Of a DNA stretch of 6,662 nucleotides, positions 1 to 5,902 are shown piece by piece. The stretch spans positions 1 through 6,662 of the forward strand of contig CANQOU010000067.1 of NCBI GenBank assembly GCA_947625565.1, read 5' to 3'. The notes beneath the pieces were generated by a model. The model saw nothing but the letters and a program-made list of their open reading frames with translations, ran no database searches and was not told where the DNA came from. How positions within the stretch are numbered: position 1 is the first letter of the stretch; each line of letters opens with the position of its first letter. This DNA is from an uncultured Clostridia bacterium (GTDB taxonomy: Bacteria; Bacillota; Clostridia; TANB77; CAG-508). A program made the translations under genes and the position numbers.

Positions 1-70
1 ATAACTAATTTTTATGTTTGAAAAAGTGGACCATTTTTCAAATATAACTTGGACCAATTTTCACTTGACA
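1..70. mobile_element. Terminus of an IS21-like insertion sequence (partial; body lies left of the window)
   Basis: Read on the minus strand from 70, the sequence begins TGTCAAGTGAAAATTGG and contains two directly repeated 18-bp blocks at 46-63 and 23-40. The blocks match at 15 of 18 positions and share the core TGAAAA-N2-GGTCCA, with repeat starts 23 bp apart. Multiple short direct repeats built round a GGTCCA-like core, next to a TG...CA tip, are typical of IS21-family ends, where the IstA transposase binds. No transposase gene is visible, because the element would continue beyond position 1. The boundary at about 70 is supported independently: similarity of the neighbouring ORF6N remnant to the intact ORF6N gene stops there. 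The family assignment rests on end structure alone, and the target duplication cannot be checked without the other end. Confidence 0.55.
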
Positions 71-192
71 AATACACAGAAAACATTTCTATTCCTTATC
101 CTATAAACACATATAGTAAATATCTTTTTACTCAATAATTTTCTAAACTTGAGGTCACAAATTGTGACCTCAAGTTTTCTGTCTTTTACTAC
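71..192 (-). pseudogene. Decayed, truncated ORF6N-domain gene fragment
   Basis: On the minus strand this stretch aligns with the middle of the intact ORF6N gene at 294-1223 (its residues about 77-116). In the ORF6N frame it reads ENLRSQFVTSSLENY, stop, VKRYLLYVFIG, stop, GIEMFS, against ENLRSQIATSSLE...Y...RRYSPYVFTEQGIAMLS in the intact copy. Two in-frame stops (TGA, TAA) show that it is dead. The 5' portion of the gene is missing or too diverged to align, and the 3' portion ends at the IS21-like terminus at about position 70, so insertion of that element probably removed the rest. A 62-codon open frame over the same bases (61-249, minus) is in a shifted frame, resembles nothing and is not annotated as a gene. 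The fragment retains a perfect 33-bp palindrome. Confidence 0.7.
145..177. repeat. 33-bp perfect palindrome, copy 1 (in the ORF6N remnant)
   Basis: Arms 145-160 (AAACTTGAGGTCACAA) and 162-177 (TTGTGACCTCAAGTTT) are exact reverse complements around a single central base at 161. The same structure occurs at 958-990 with one base pair changed in both arms. It could be a DNA-protein binding site or form a hairpin in RNA. It lies where the living paralogue encodes LRSQIATSS. Confidence 0.9.
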
Positions 193-270
193 TAAGTTTT
201 TATCTTGTTCTATAATAATCACTTCTCTCATCGTTTCTTGTTGTGTCAATAGATAAATTACATTTATAAT

Positions 271-288
271 AAAACTGTGTCAGTCTTT
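271..288 (-). terminator. Weak hairpin after the ORF6N gene, possible terminator
   Basis: Just after the ORF6N stop codon (294-296), the minus strand reads AAGACTG-ACA-CAGTTTT. This can form a stem of about seven pairs, including one G-U, with a three-base loop, followed by ATTATAAATG. The stem is short and the U-tract poor, so this is a tentative call. Confidence 0.3.
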
Positions 289-293
289 TATTT

Positions 294-1223
294 TTAGTTA
301 TGATAATTATTTATCTTTTCTATATATTCCATATCTTCTATTTTAGAAATTGCAAAACACTTCCTTCCTAAATCTTTTAATGATGCTCCAACATGGTATA
401 AATCTTTGTTGTCTATAACTATAAATCTATCATGAAATTTTTTTGTATAAGCTAATTTTAATGTAGGATATTGTTTATTAAATTTTTGAATATCTAATTT
501 TCGTATATTACTATTTTGTGATGTCAATATTGTAACTTCTACATCCATATTTTTCTTTGTTAGCATTTTTAATATACTATCATCTATGTAATTATCTATA
601 ATTAGAATTTTACTTTGTGCAGTTCTTATAATATCTATTATTAGACTATAACTATCATAAATTTGCCCATTAAAAAATATTTTTTGTTTGAATTTTTCTT
701 TTTTATCTTTTTGTAGTTCATTAAATACAATATCAAATTTTTTGTAATATTCTAATAATTGATGTTCAATATTTGTTAATCTTTCAAAAACTTGTCCATT
801 TGAAGATATAAACTTACGCATTTCAACAAATGCATCCATAATATTTATACTTATTTGAACTGCAATTTCATTTTTTAATACCCCTGAAAGCATTGCTATT
901 CCTTGTTCTGTAAACACATATGGTGAGTATCTTCTTCCTCCATAGTTCTCTTTTTCTAAACTTGAGGTCGCAATTTGCGACCTCAAGTTTTCCTTCTCCT
1001 TATTTGTTAATTGAAAGCAAAACTTTTCTGGGAACCTTTCTATATTTCTTTTTACAGCCTGATTGATTTTTTTAGTTTCATAATTATATAGCATTGCTAC
1101 ATCACTATCTAACATCACTTGTCTCCCTCTTATCGTGTAAATTAAATCTTTAATATTTTCTGTTTCACAATTTTTTGCATCTAGTTTTTTATTTGTTAAC
1201 ATATTAGTATTTTCTTTTTCCAC
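294..1223 (-). CDS. ORF6N domain protein with PLD-like C-terminal domain
   Basis: This 309-residue protein is of phage/mobile-element type. Residues about 24-112 form the ORF6N domain, a predicted DNA-binding module named from phage proteins. Its family hallmarks are IRGRQVMLDSDVAMLY (31-46), ERFPEKFCFQL (62-72), LRSQIATSS (80-88) and RRYSPYVFTEQGIAML (97-112). A helical linker (about 140-180) leads to a C-terminal domain (about 181-309) seen in many chromosomal ORF6N proteins, with ILIIDNYIDD (206-215) and FHDRFIVID (263-271). The latter resembles a single phospholipase D HxK-x4-D motif, but Arg266 replaces the Lys, so catalysis is doubtful. The start is GTG at 1223, with AGGA nine bases upstream; the next in-frame ATG (residue 8) has a poorer RBS. 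It is a single gene with its own strong promoter. Its biological role is unknown: regulator, phage-interference or selfish-element function are all possible. A decayed relative lies just downstream. Confidence 0.85.
   Translation of the reverse strand: MEKENTNMLTNKKLDAKNCETENIKDLIYTIRGRQVMLDSDVAMLYNYETKKINQAVKRNIERFPEKFCFQLTNKEKENLRSQIATSSLEKENYGGRRYSPYVFTEQGIAMLSGVLKNEIAVQISINIMDAFVEMRKFISSNGQVFERLTNIEHQLLEYYKKFDIVFNELQKDKKEKFKQKIFFNGQIYDSYSLIIDIIRTAQSKILIIDNYIDDSILKMLTKKNMDVEVTILTSQNSNIRKLDIQKFNKQYPTLKLAYTKKFHDRFIVIDNKDLYHVGASLKDLGRKCFAISKIEDMEYIEKINNYHN
958..990. repeat. 33-bp perfect palindrome, copy 2 (inside the ORF6N coding region)
   Basis: Arms 958-973 (AAACTTGAGGTCGCAA) and 975-990 (TTGCGACCTCAAGTTT) are exact reverse complements around one base at 974. 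It covers codons from Glu78 to Leu89 of the intact ORF6N protein, the most conserved part of the domain. Relative to the copy at 145-177, the fifth base from each inner end is G/C instead of A/T, so pairing is kept. Confidence 0.92.
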
Positions 1224-1250
1224 ATTACCACATCCTTTTAATTTTGTTAT

Positions 1251-1279
1251 ATTATAAAACGTTTGTTCTGTTTTGTCAA
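1251..1279 (-). promoter_or_regulatory. Consensus sigma-A type promoter of the ORF6N gene
   Basis: On the minus strand an exact TTGACA (1279-1274) is followed by a 17-bp spacer and an exact TATAAT (1256-1251). The -10 box lies 27 bp before the GTG start at 1223, leaving room for the AGGA ribosome site at 1236-1233. An 8-bp palindrome, AAACGTTT, sits in the spacer at 1257-1264 and could be a small operator half, though it may be chance in AT-rich DNA. Confidence 0.85.
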
Positions 1280-1329
1280 CTATTTATTTATCTTTTATAA
1301 ATATTTTTAAAGTTAAAATTAGGAAAACA

Positions 1330-1360
1330 AAAAGACCTCTGAATTAACAGTAGGTCTTTT
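1330..1360 (-). terminator. Rho-independent terminator of the coiled-coil gene
   Basis: Nine-base perfect arms AAAAGACCT (1330-1338) and AGGTCTTTT (1352-1360) enclose a 13-base loop. On the minus strand the stem begins nine bases after the stop codon at 1369 and runs out through TTTTTGTTTT. It separates the coiled-coil gene from the ORF6N gene and its promoter. Confidence 0.75.
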
Positions 1361-1368
1361 AACATATT

Positions 1369-3132
1369 TTATTTATTAAAAAGTTTGTTAAATATTCCTT
1401 TATCGCTATTTTCTGCCATTCTTGCTGGTTTTTTCTTTCTAGCTTTTATTCCTTCTTCTTTATCTTCCTCGTCCCAAGCAAATTCTTCATATTTTTTGCT
1501 CTTTTTATTTTTTCCTTTATTTTTATTTGCTAGTTTTTCTCTAAGCTTTGCTTCAAAATCATTGTTGTCTCGCGCTCCTTGTGGAATAACATTTTTATCT
1601 TCTTTGCTGTCTTCATCTTCTTCTGAATTTGTAAACCAGTCATCATCGTCCTCGTCGTCTTCTTTTTCTTCTTCTTCGTATTCTGTATCATCATCAAACT
1701 CATCTTCATTTTCTTCTAAATCTTCGCCATCGTCATTGGCATCTTCATCATCTTCGTCGTCATATTCCTCTATATCCTCGTCATCTTCTGAATTTCTAAA
1801 CCAATCTTCATCATCCTCGTCTTCTTCAACTTCTTTTGAATCATTATTATTTTCTATTTCGTCATTACTTATAAACCACTCGTTTTCGTCATCCTCAATA
1901 GTTTCTTCATTCTTTAAAGCTTTTTTTAGCTCTTTAGCTTCTTCTATTGGCATAAATTCTGTTAAATCTCTTTCAAAATATTCTTGAACTTGTCTATTAA
2001 ATATTTCATAAATATTTTTAATTCCCTCTATACGCCAATAGTTTGTATTGATAATAGTTCCAACACTAGATTTTATATTATTTACCTCTTGATTAAAACT
2101 CTTTTCTGTTTCCTCAATATTTGTCAAATATGTGCTATTATACAATTCATTATATGCTTTTTTAGTAGCTTTGCCTGTCATTTCTTTTATAAGCAAATCA
2201 TATAAATTATTAATTTGTCTTATATCTACATCATATTTTTCACAAGCATCCTTCATCATTTGCTCATGGCTTTTTTCTCCTCCTACTGTTGTCATTCTTT
2301 CATTATCTAAAAAGCTTACTATGTATTCTTTTTCAGCATCTAAGAATTCTAGTTTTATTTGTATATCTCTCTGTATCTTTTGATATTTAGCTAATCTAAT
2401 TGAATCTCCTTCGATTTCTGTCATAAGTTTTTTCAATTTATCATAACTATTAAGATAACATTCCGCTTCTTTTTTAGCCATTTCTACCCTTGTTGCTACT
2501 GCTTTTTTTATAACTTCTGAATCAAATTTAATTTTTTCATTTTTGCCATTTTCTAACATTATCTTATTCAACTTTTGACAAATTTCTTCATTACTTATTG
2601 CAGAAAATTGTTTCACTCTCCCCATAACTTCACGGTCAATTAGTTCCATTTTTTCTGCAGTTTGATTTAAAACTTTCATATGATTTGTCTCTGCTGTTCT
2701 TCTAGTTTTACTACATCTGTTTCTAATTTTTTGTTTTTCTGTAAATTCACTAAAAAGCTCTATATATTCCTCCCTTAATTGTTTCTCTTCTTCTTCATTT
2801 TCTTCTAATATTTTCTCAATTTTCAATATTTTCTTTTCGATTGTAGCTGGGTCTTGGTCAAAATCATTAAATAATCTATTTCTTTCTTCTTCTTGTTCGA
2901 TATTATCAGAACATAACATTTCTTGCTTTTTTTGGATGGCCTGCATTTTTTGTGCTATTGCATCAAATTCTTTTATAACTTTTTCTTCTTCTTCAGTAAC
3001 CATTTGATATTTTTCCATTTCTTCTAGGATATCTGTATAAAGATAATAATTAGCCTTCATACCAGTTGTATCATCTTGTCCAAATATTTTGCTTAGATAT
3101 CTTTCTAGAACAATTGCACTTCTCTCATACAT
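1369..3132 (-). CDS. Unknown coiled-coil protein with acidic, WF-motif-bearing tail
   Basis: I do not recognise this 587-residue protein. The ATG at 3132 is preceded by GGAGGG about nine bases upstream. There is no signal peptide or membrane segment, so it is probably cytoplasmic. Residues about 35-270 are rich in Glu, Lys, Gln and Leu and look like long coiled coils (for example 45-72 and 98-135). Residues about 290-405 look like a more globular helical part (YDVDIRQINNLYDLLIKEM, NTNYWRIEGIKNIYEIFNR). Residues about 409-512 are extremely acidic and carry three related motifs, NEWFISNDE (417-425), DEDWFRNSEDDED (441-453) and DDDWFTNSEEDED (497-509), with a weaker FAWDEED at 551-557. The end alternates basic patches (537-547, 563-571) with a final GIFNKLFNK. 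It is transcribed alone from its own promoter. A scaffold or chaperone-like role is conceivable from composition, but nothing shows a function. Confidence 0.8.
   Translation of the reverse strand: MYERSAIVLERYLSKIFGQDDTTGMKANYYLYTDILEEMEKYQMVTEEEEKVIKEFDAIAQKMQAIQKKQEMLCSDNIEQEEERNRLFNDFDQDPATIEKKILKIEKILEENEEEEKQLREEYIELFSEFTEKQKIRNRCSKTRRTAETNHMKVLNQTAEKMELIDREVMGRVKQFSAISNEEICQKLNKIMLENGKNEKIKFDSEVIKKAVATRVEMAKKEAECYLNSYDKLKKLMTEIEGDSIRLAKYQKIQRDIQIKLEFLDAEKEYIVSFLDNERMTTVGGEKSHEQMMKDACEKYDVDIRQINNLYDLLIKEMTGKATKKAYNELYNSTYLTNIEETEKSFNQEVNNIKSSVGTIINTNYWRIEGIKNIYEIFNRQVQEYFERDLTEFMPIEEAKELKKALKNEETIEDDENEWFISNDEIENNNDSKEVEEDEDDEDWFRNSEDDEDIEEYDDEDDEDANDDGEDLEENEDEFDDDTEYEEEEKEDDEDDDDWFTNSEEDEDSKEDKNVIPQGARDNNDFEAKLREKLANKNKGKNKKSKKYEEFAWDEEDKEEGIKARKKKPARMAENSDKGIFNKLFNK
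1597..1899 (-). repeat. Acidic low-complexity coding tract with repeated WF motifs
   Basis: This part of the coiled-coil gene (residues about 412-512) is mostly Asp and Glu. The codons mix GAT, GAC, GAA and GAG, so the DNA is not a simple triplet repeat. Three acidic-WF-(N)S/N-acidic units occur with Trp at residues 419, 444 and 499. The plus strand reads as a long serine-rich open frame here (1385-1987); that frame is an artefact of the acidic codons. Confidence 0.8.
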
Positions 3133-3164
3133 TTCGTTTTTCCCTCCAAACTATATTTTCTCAT

Positions 3165-3193
3165 ATTATATATAATTTTGTCGAAAAAGTCTA
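3165..3193 (-). promoter_or_regulatory. Likely sigma-A promoter of the coiled-coil gene
   Basis: On the minus strand TAGACT (3193-3188, 4 of 6 matches to TTGACA) is followed by 17 bp and an exact TATAAT (3170-3165). It lies 33 bp before the ATG at 3132 and upstream of the GGAGGG ribosome site at 3147-3142. Its position between the preceding hairpin and the gene supports separate transcription. Confidence 0.6.
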
Positions 3194-3259
3194 GTATTTT
3201 TAATAATTTTTATGTATACATATTAGAAAATATTTTTTAAAGTATTTATTATACTAAAT

Positions 3260-3293
3260 ATACCATACTACAATTAGAATCATAGTATGGTAT
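3260..3293 (-). terminator. Hairpin after the beta-propeller gene, probable terminator
   Basis: Perfect 11-bp arms ATACCATACTA (3260-3270) and TAGTATGGTAT (3283-3293) enclose a 12-base loop, starting six bases after the stop codon at 3299. The tract that follows on the minus strand is AT-rich but not a clean run of T, so termination may be partial. Confidence 0.55.
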
Positions 3294-3298
3294 TATAT

Positions 3299-5233
3299 TT
3301 ATTCAATTTCAATTTTTTCTTTATCCTGCCATGTGTTTTCATCAATACTTACAATTATTTTTTTAGATACCAAATAATATCTACCATTTGCAAATACTAT
3401 TCTTTCAATACTTTTTTTGTAATCTTTTGTTGTATCTTCTGCGTATTCATTTTTTAATATAAAACCTTTGTTTAAATCAATTTCATATAATAATGCTTTA
3501 GAAATATTTTTCTGATTTTGATATGTTTTAATTGAAAAGGCTATTATATTTTTTTCTTTTAGATATAAAATGGCTTTATGATTATATATTGCTTCTGAAC
3601 TAGTGTATATATTTCCTATTTTTTCAGTAAATAATTCTTTTGGATTATTTACATCTGTTATATCAAACATTGAAAGTTTTAATCCATTATTTTGAGTTGT
3701 TTCTCCATTTTCTTTAGTATCATATCCTAGGCCAATTATATGATTTTCGTCATATGGATGTAAATATGTGCTATAACCAGGAATTTTTAATTCTCCTAAT
3801 TTTTGCGGATTTTTTGGGTCTGATAAATCAATTACAAATAATGGATCTACTTGTTTAAATGTAACAATATATGCTTTATCTCCCATATATCTAACAGAAT
3901 ATATCTTTTCACCATTTGCTAATCCTGTTAAGTTTCCAACACCTTTTAAATCTTTGTCTAAAATGTATAGCATATTTTCTATACTTCCTTGTATCTCTTG
4001 AGTTGTTGCTATTCTAAAATTTTCATTTGTATCCTCATCCATAGAAAATTGATTTAGAATTTTTCCATTTATTGTAGTATCTTTTTGATATGTGATATTT
4101 CCATTGTCTAATTTAAATTTGATAATTTTTGTATTATATCCTAAAAGAGTATATGTGTTAATATCATATGTAGTTATAATTTTGGCAATATACATATTTT
4201 TATTTGATGAATATATCGTTTCACCTGCTCCTAAAAATGTTTCTACATTTGCCGCTTCTTTTTTACCAATATCAAACCCTGCAACTATTAAATAATTTGT
4301 TATATCTGTGTCATCAAAATATTGTATTTCATTAAAAGGAATATATTTACTTTCTTGGCTTATAGCAGTATCTAAATATATTGGTTTATAATCATCTTCT
4401 TTTAATTCCTCTATAGGATAACGTTTAACCATATTAAGTGCATTTGATATATATTTACTTGTTGCAAAATATATATTGTCTCCAATCATTCTTGAAGAAA
4501 TATATGTACCTTCTAATTCTACACGTCTTTCTTCTTCTGGTTTTTCACGGTTTTGAATATTATATACAATAGCAATAGTTTTTATTTTAATTCCATCTAC
4601 ATATGCTACATCTGCTGTTTCATAAATACTTCTTGTTTCAGTTTTTATTTCATTTTTTGAAGCTATAATTACTAACTTATCTCGTTTTACATATATCTCT
4701 CTTACATAAGTATCATTTTTTTCAAAAGGAATTTCTGATACTTTTTTGCTATTATTAGAGTTTTGAATATCAACTATTACAATTTTTTTATCTGCAACAT
4801 AATAAATATATTTTCCATCTGTCTTTATAATATCTGCTTCATCCACACCATCAACTTGTGTATTAGTTTGACTGTATTCTGCTTGTTCAACTTTTGCAGT
4901 ATCTTCTATTATTTCTTTATTACTTTCAACTAGATTTGCAGATTTACTCATATTTGTATTTGTATTTTCTTGTTTTTTCAAAAGTTCATAGAAATTTTGA
5001 AATGTATCAACACTTGCTACTGTTCCTATATTTGTTGCATCTGTTTCTTTATTTATGATAATATCAGGCTTATTAACATTATTTTTATATATTGATGTAC
5101 CAATAAATATAGTAACAACCAAAGTTGCAAGAGACAATACAGGTGCAAATCGTTTATATTTTAAATGCTTTTCATTTTGATATTCTTCATATTTTTCATA
5201 AATTCCATCTATAAATTCTCTGTTATCCTTCAT
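3299..5233 (-). CDS. Membrane-anchored beta-propeller domain protein, partner of the upstream sigma factor
   Basis: This is a protein of about 644 residues of the secreted/anchored C-terminal beta-propeller family (Beta_propel type, PF09826 by recall). From the ATG at 5233, about 28 cytoplasmic residues precede one membrane helix (about 30-48, FAPVLSLATLVVTIFIGTS); the rest should lie outside the membrane. The family signature YSQTNTQVDGVDEADIIKTD is at about 120-139, followed by repeated propeller-blade strands such as GDKAYIVTFKQVDPLFVIDL. There is no lipobox or catalytic motif. An in-frame GTG at 5242 would add three residues, but the AGGAG at 5248-5244 sits only one base from it and ten from the ATG, so the ATG is preferred. 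The start overlaps the end of the restored sigma frame. By analogy with sigma/anti-sigma pairs, the short cytoplasmic tail may hold the sigma factor at the membrane; that is an inference. Confidence 0.85.
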   Translation of the reverse strand: MKDNREFIDGIYEKYEEYQNEKHLKYKRFAPVLSLATLVVTIFIGTSIYKNNVNKPDIIINKETDATNIGTVASVDTFQNFYELLKKQENTNTNMSKSANLVESNKEIIEDTAKVEQAEYSQTNTQVDGVDEADIIKTDGKYIYYVADKKIVIVDIQNSNNSKKVSEIPFEKNDTYVREIYVKRDKLVIIASKNEIKTETRSIYETADVAYVDGIKIKTIAIVYNIQNREKPEEERRVELEGTYISSRMIGDNIYFATSKYISNALNMVKRYPIEELKEDDYKPIYLDTAISQESKYIPFNEIQYFDDTDITNYLIVAGFDIGKKEAANVETFLGAGETIYSSNKNMYIAKIITTYDINTYTLLGYNTKIIKFKLDNGNITYQKDTTINGKILNQFSMDEDTNENFRIATTQEIQGSIENMLYILDKDLKGVGNLTGLANGEKIYSVRYMGDKAYIVTFKQVDPLFVIDLSDPKNPQKLGELKIPGYSTYLHPYDENHIIGLGYDTKENGETTQNNGLKLSMFDITDVNNPKELFTEKIGNIYTSSEAIYNHKAILYLKEKNIIAFSIKTYQNQKNISKALLYEIDLNKGFILKNEYAEDTTKDYKKSIERIVFANGRYYLVSKKIIVSIDENTWQDKEKIEIE

Positions 5234-5330
5234 ATTTTTCACTCTCCTCTCTTACTAATTTTTCTAGGGTTTTTCGTGCTCTATGAATCAATACTTTTGT
5301 ACTAGACATAGATTTTTTCATTATTTTACC
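5223..5330 (-). pseudogene. Out-of-frame 3' part of the sigma factor gene (rest of region 4)
   Basis: Past the frameshift, the minus strand reads GKIMKKSMSSTKVLIHRARK, then TLEKLVREESEKYEG and a TAA at 5225-5223. This is the recognition-helix half of a sigma-70 region 4 helix-turn-helix; S-x-STKVLIHRAR matches the usual S-x-GTVKS-x-LHRAR pattern. Joined to the upstream frame by skipping one base near 5331, it gives a 191-residue protein, the normal ECF length. Its stop overlaps the ATG of the beta-propeller gene by 11 bases. No separate start or RBS suggests independent expression. Confidence 0.8.
5244..5248 (-). promoter_or_regulatory. Ribosome binding site of the beta-propeller gene
   Basis: AGGAG on the minus strand lies ten bases before the ATG at 5233 and only one base before the in-frame GTG at 5242, which favours the ATG. 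The site falls inside the 3' end of the sigma coding sequence, as expected for translational coupling. Confidence 0.6.
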
Positions 5331-5799
5331 GTATCTCTTGATATTTCATTTCTTCTATATCTGCTAAATAAATTGCCTGTTTATAATCTCCTTTTAACTT
5401 ATTGATACTATTATGTAATTGCCTTGCTTTTTCTTTTTGAAATATAATATCTTCTAATGAATTCAATTGTTTTTCATAGGATTTATGCAGATTATCTAAA
5501 CCTTCTATATCATCTGTGTAACTAATTTTCTTTTCATGCTTTAAAAAATTTAAAGCCTTTGATTTTGCAATCATATATAGATATGTTTTTAGTGAATATT
5601 GAAAATTATAATTCTTCTTATGTATTAGGATATATACAAATACATCTTGTGCAATATCTTCTGCTATATCAATATTTTTTACATATGTGGTAATAAAATA
5701 TATAAGCTTGTCTTTATGGCGAATAACAAGTTCTTCAAAACTACTATTGTTTCCTTTTAAGAATTCTTGATACAATTGTTTATCTGTTTTTTGTTCCAA
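5326..5799 (-). CDS. ECF-type RNA polymerase sigma factor, frameshifted in region 4
   Basis: This is a sigma-70 family factor of the extracytoplasmic-function type. As read it has 157 residues. Region 2 spans about 18-92, with NIDIAEDIAQDVFVYIL (42-58) for core binding and SLKTYLYMIAKSKALNFL (69-86) for the -10 contact. Region 4 begins at about 128 (LHNSINKLKGDYKQAIYL) and breaks off at MKYQEIR. One extra base near 5331 (minus-strand C between ATA and GGT) causes the early stop at 5328-5326. Without it the frame continues through a normal helix-turn-helix to 5223. The start is TTG at 5799, chosen because a perfect AGGAGG sits eight bases upstream and no ATG is near. The gene heads a unit with the beta-propeller protein. 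It may be a sequencing error, a true mutation or, less likely, a recoding site. Confidence 0.85.
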   Translation of the reverse strand: MEQKTDKQLYQEFLKGNNSSFEELVIRHKDKLIYFITTYVKNIDIAEDIAQDVFVYILIHKKNYNFQYSLKTYLYMIAKSKALNFLKHEKKISYTDDIEGLDNLHKSYEKQLNSLEDIIFQKEKARQLHNSINKLKGDYKQAIYLADIEEMKYQEIR

Positions 5800-5807
5800 A
5801 TTTTCTC

Positions 5808-5813
5808 CCTCCT
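5808..5813 (-). promoter_or_regulatory. Perfect ribosome binding site setting the TTG start of the sigma gene
   Basis: AGGAGG on the minus strand, fully complementary to the 16S anti-SD, stands eight bases before the TTG at 5799-5797. The first in-frame ATG would be at residue 76, inside region 2, so the TTG start is the only sensible one. Confidence 0.8.
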
Positions 5814-5827
5814 CTGTTTCTTATACA

Positions 5828-5850
5828 ATTATATCATATATTTTGTTACA
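5828..5850 (-). promoter_or_regulatory. Possible promoter of the sigma/beta-propeller unit
   Basis: On the minus strand an exact TATAAT lies at 5833-5828, 29 bp before the TTG start, but no good TTGACA stands 17 bp upstream of it. A TGTAAC at 5850-5845 followed 18 bp later by GTATAA (5826-5821) would be an alternative layout resembling an ECF-type -35 element with AAC, as expected if the factor drives its own gene. Both readings are weak in such AT-rich DNA. Confidence 0.35.
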
Positions 5851-5902
5851 TATATTTAATGATTTAATTATTAATTCCAATGAATCATAATTTTTTATAT
5901 AA

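Noticed and set aside
61..249. 62-residue open frame on the minus strand
   Set aside because: It reads a shifted frame of the ORF6N remnant and runs into the IS-like end; no RBS and no recognisable protein.
294..1223. ORF6N gene as half of a toxin-antitoxin pair
   Set aside because: There is no small partner gene in overlap or close spacing; the neighbouring fragment is a decayed ORF6N copy.
1385..1987. 200-residue serine-rich open frame on the plus strand
   Set aside because: It is the reverse complement of the Asp/Glu tract (GAA/GAT/GAC codons give Ser-type codons), with no independent coding signal.
1984..2383. Two short plus-strand frames opposite the coiled-coil gene
   Set aside because: They overlap an intact longer gene on the other strand and have no RBS or recognisable motif.
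3133..3298. Small gene or riboswitch between the beta-propeller and coiled-coil genes
   Set aside because: The gap is only 166 bases and is explained by a hairpin, a promoter and an RBS; no conserved aptamer-like core is visible.
4092..4295. 67-residue plus-strand frame with hydrophobic content
   Set aside because: It lies opposite beta-propeller strands, which give hydrophobic antisense frames; no start signals.
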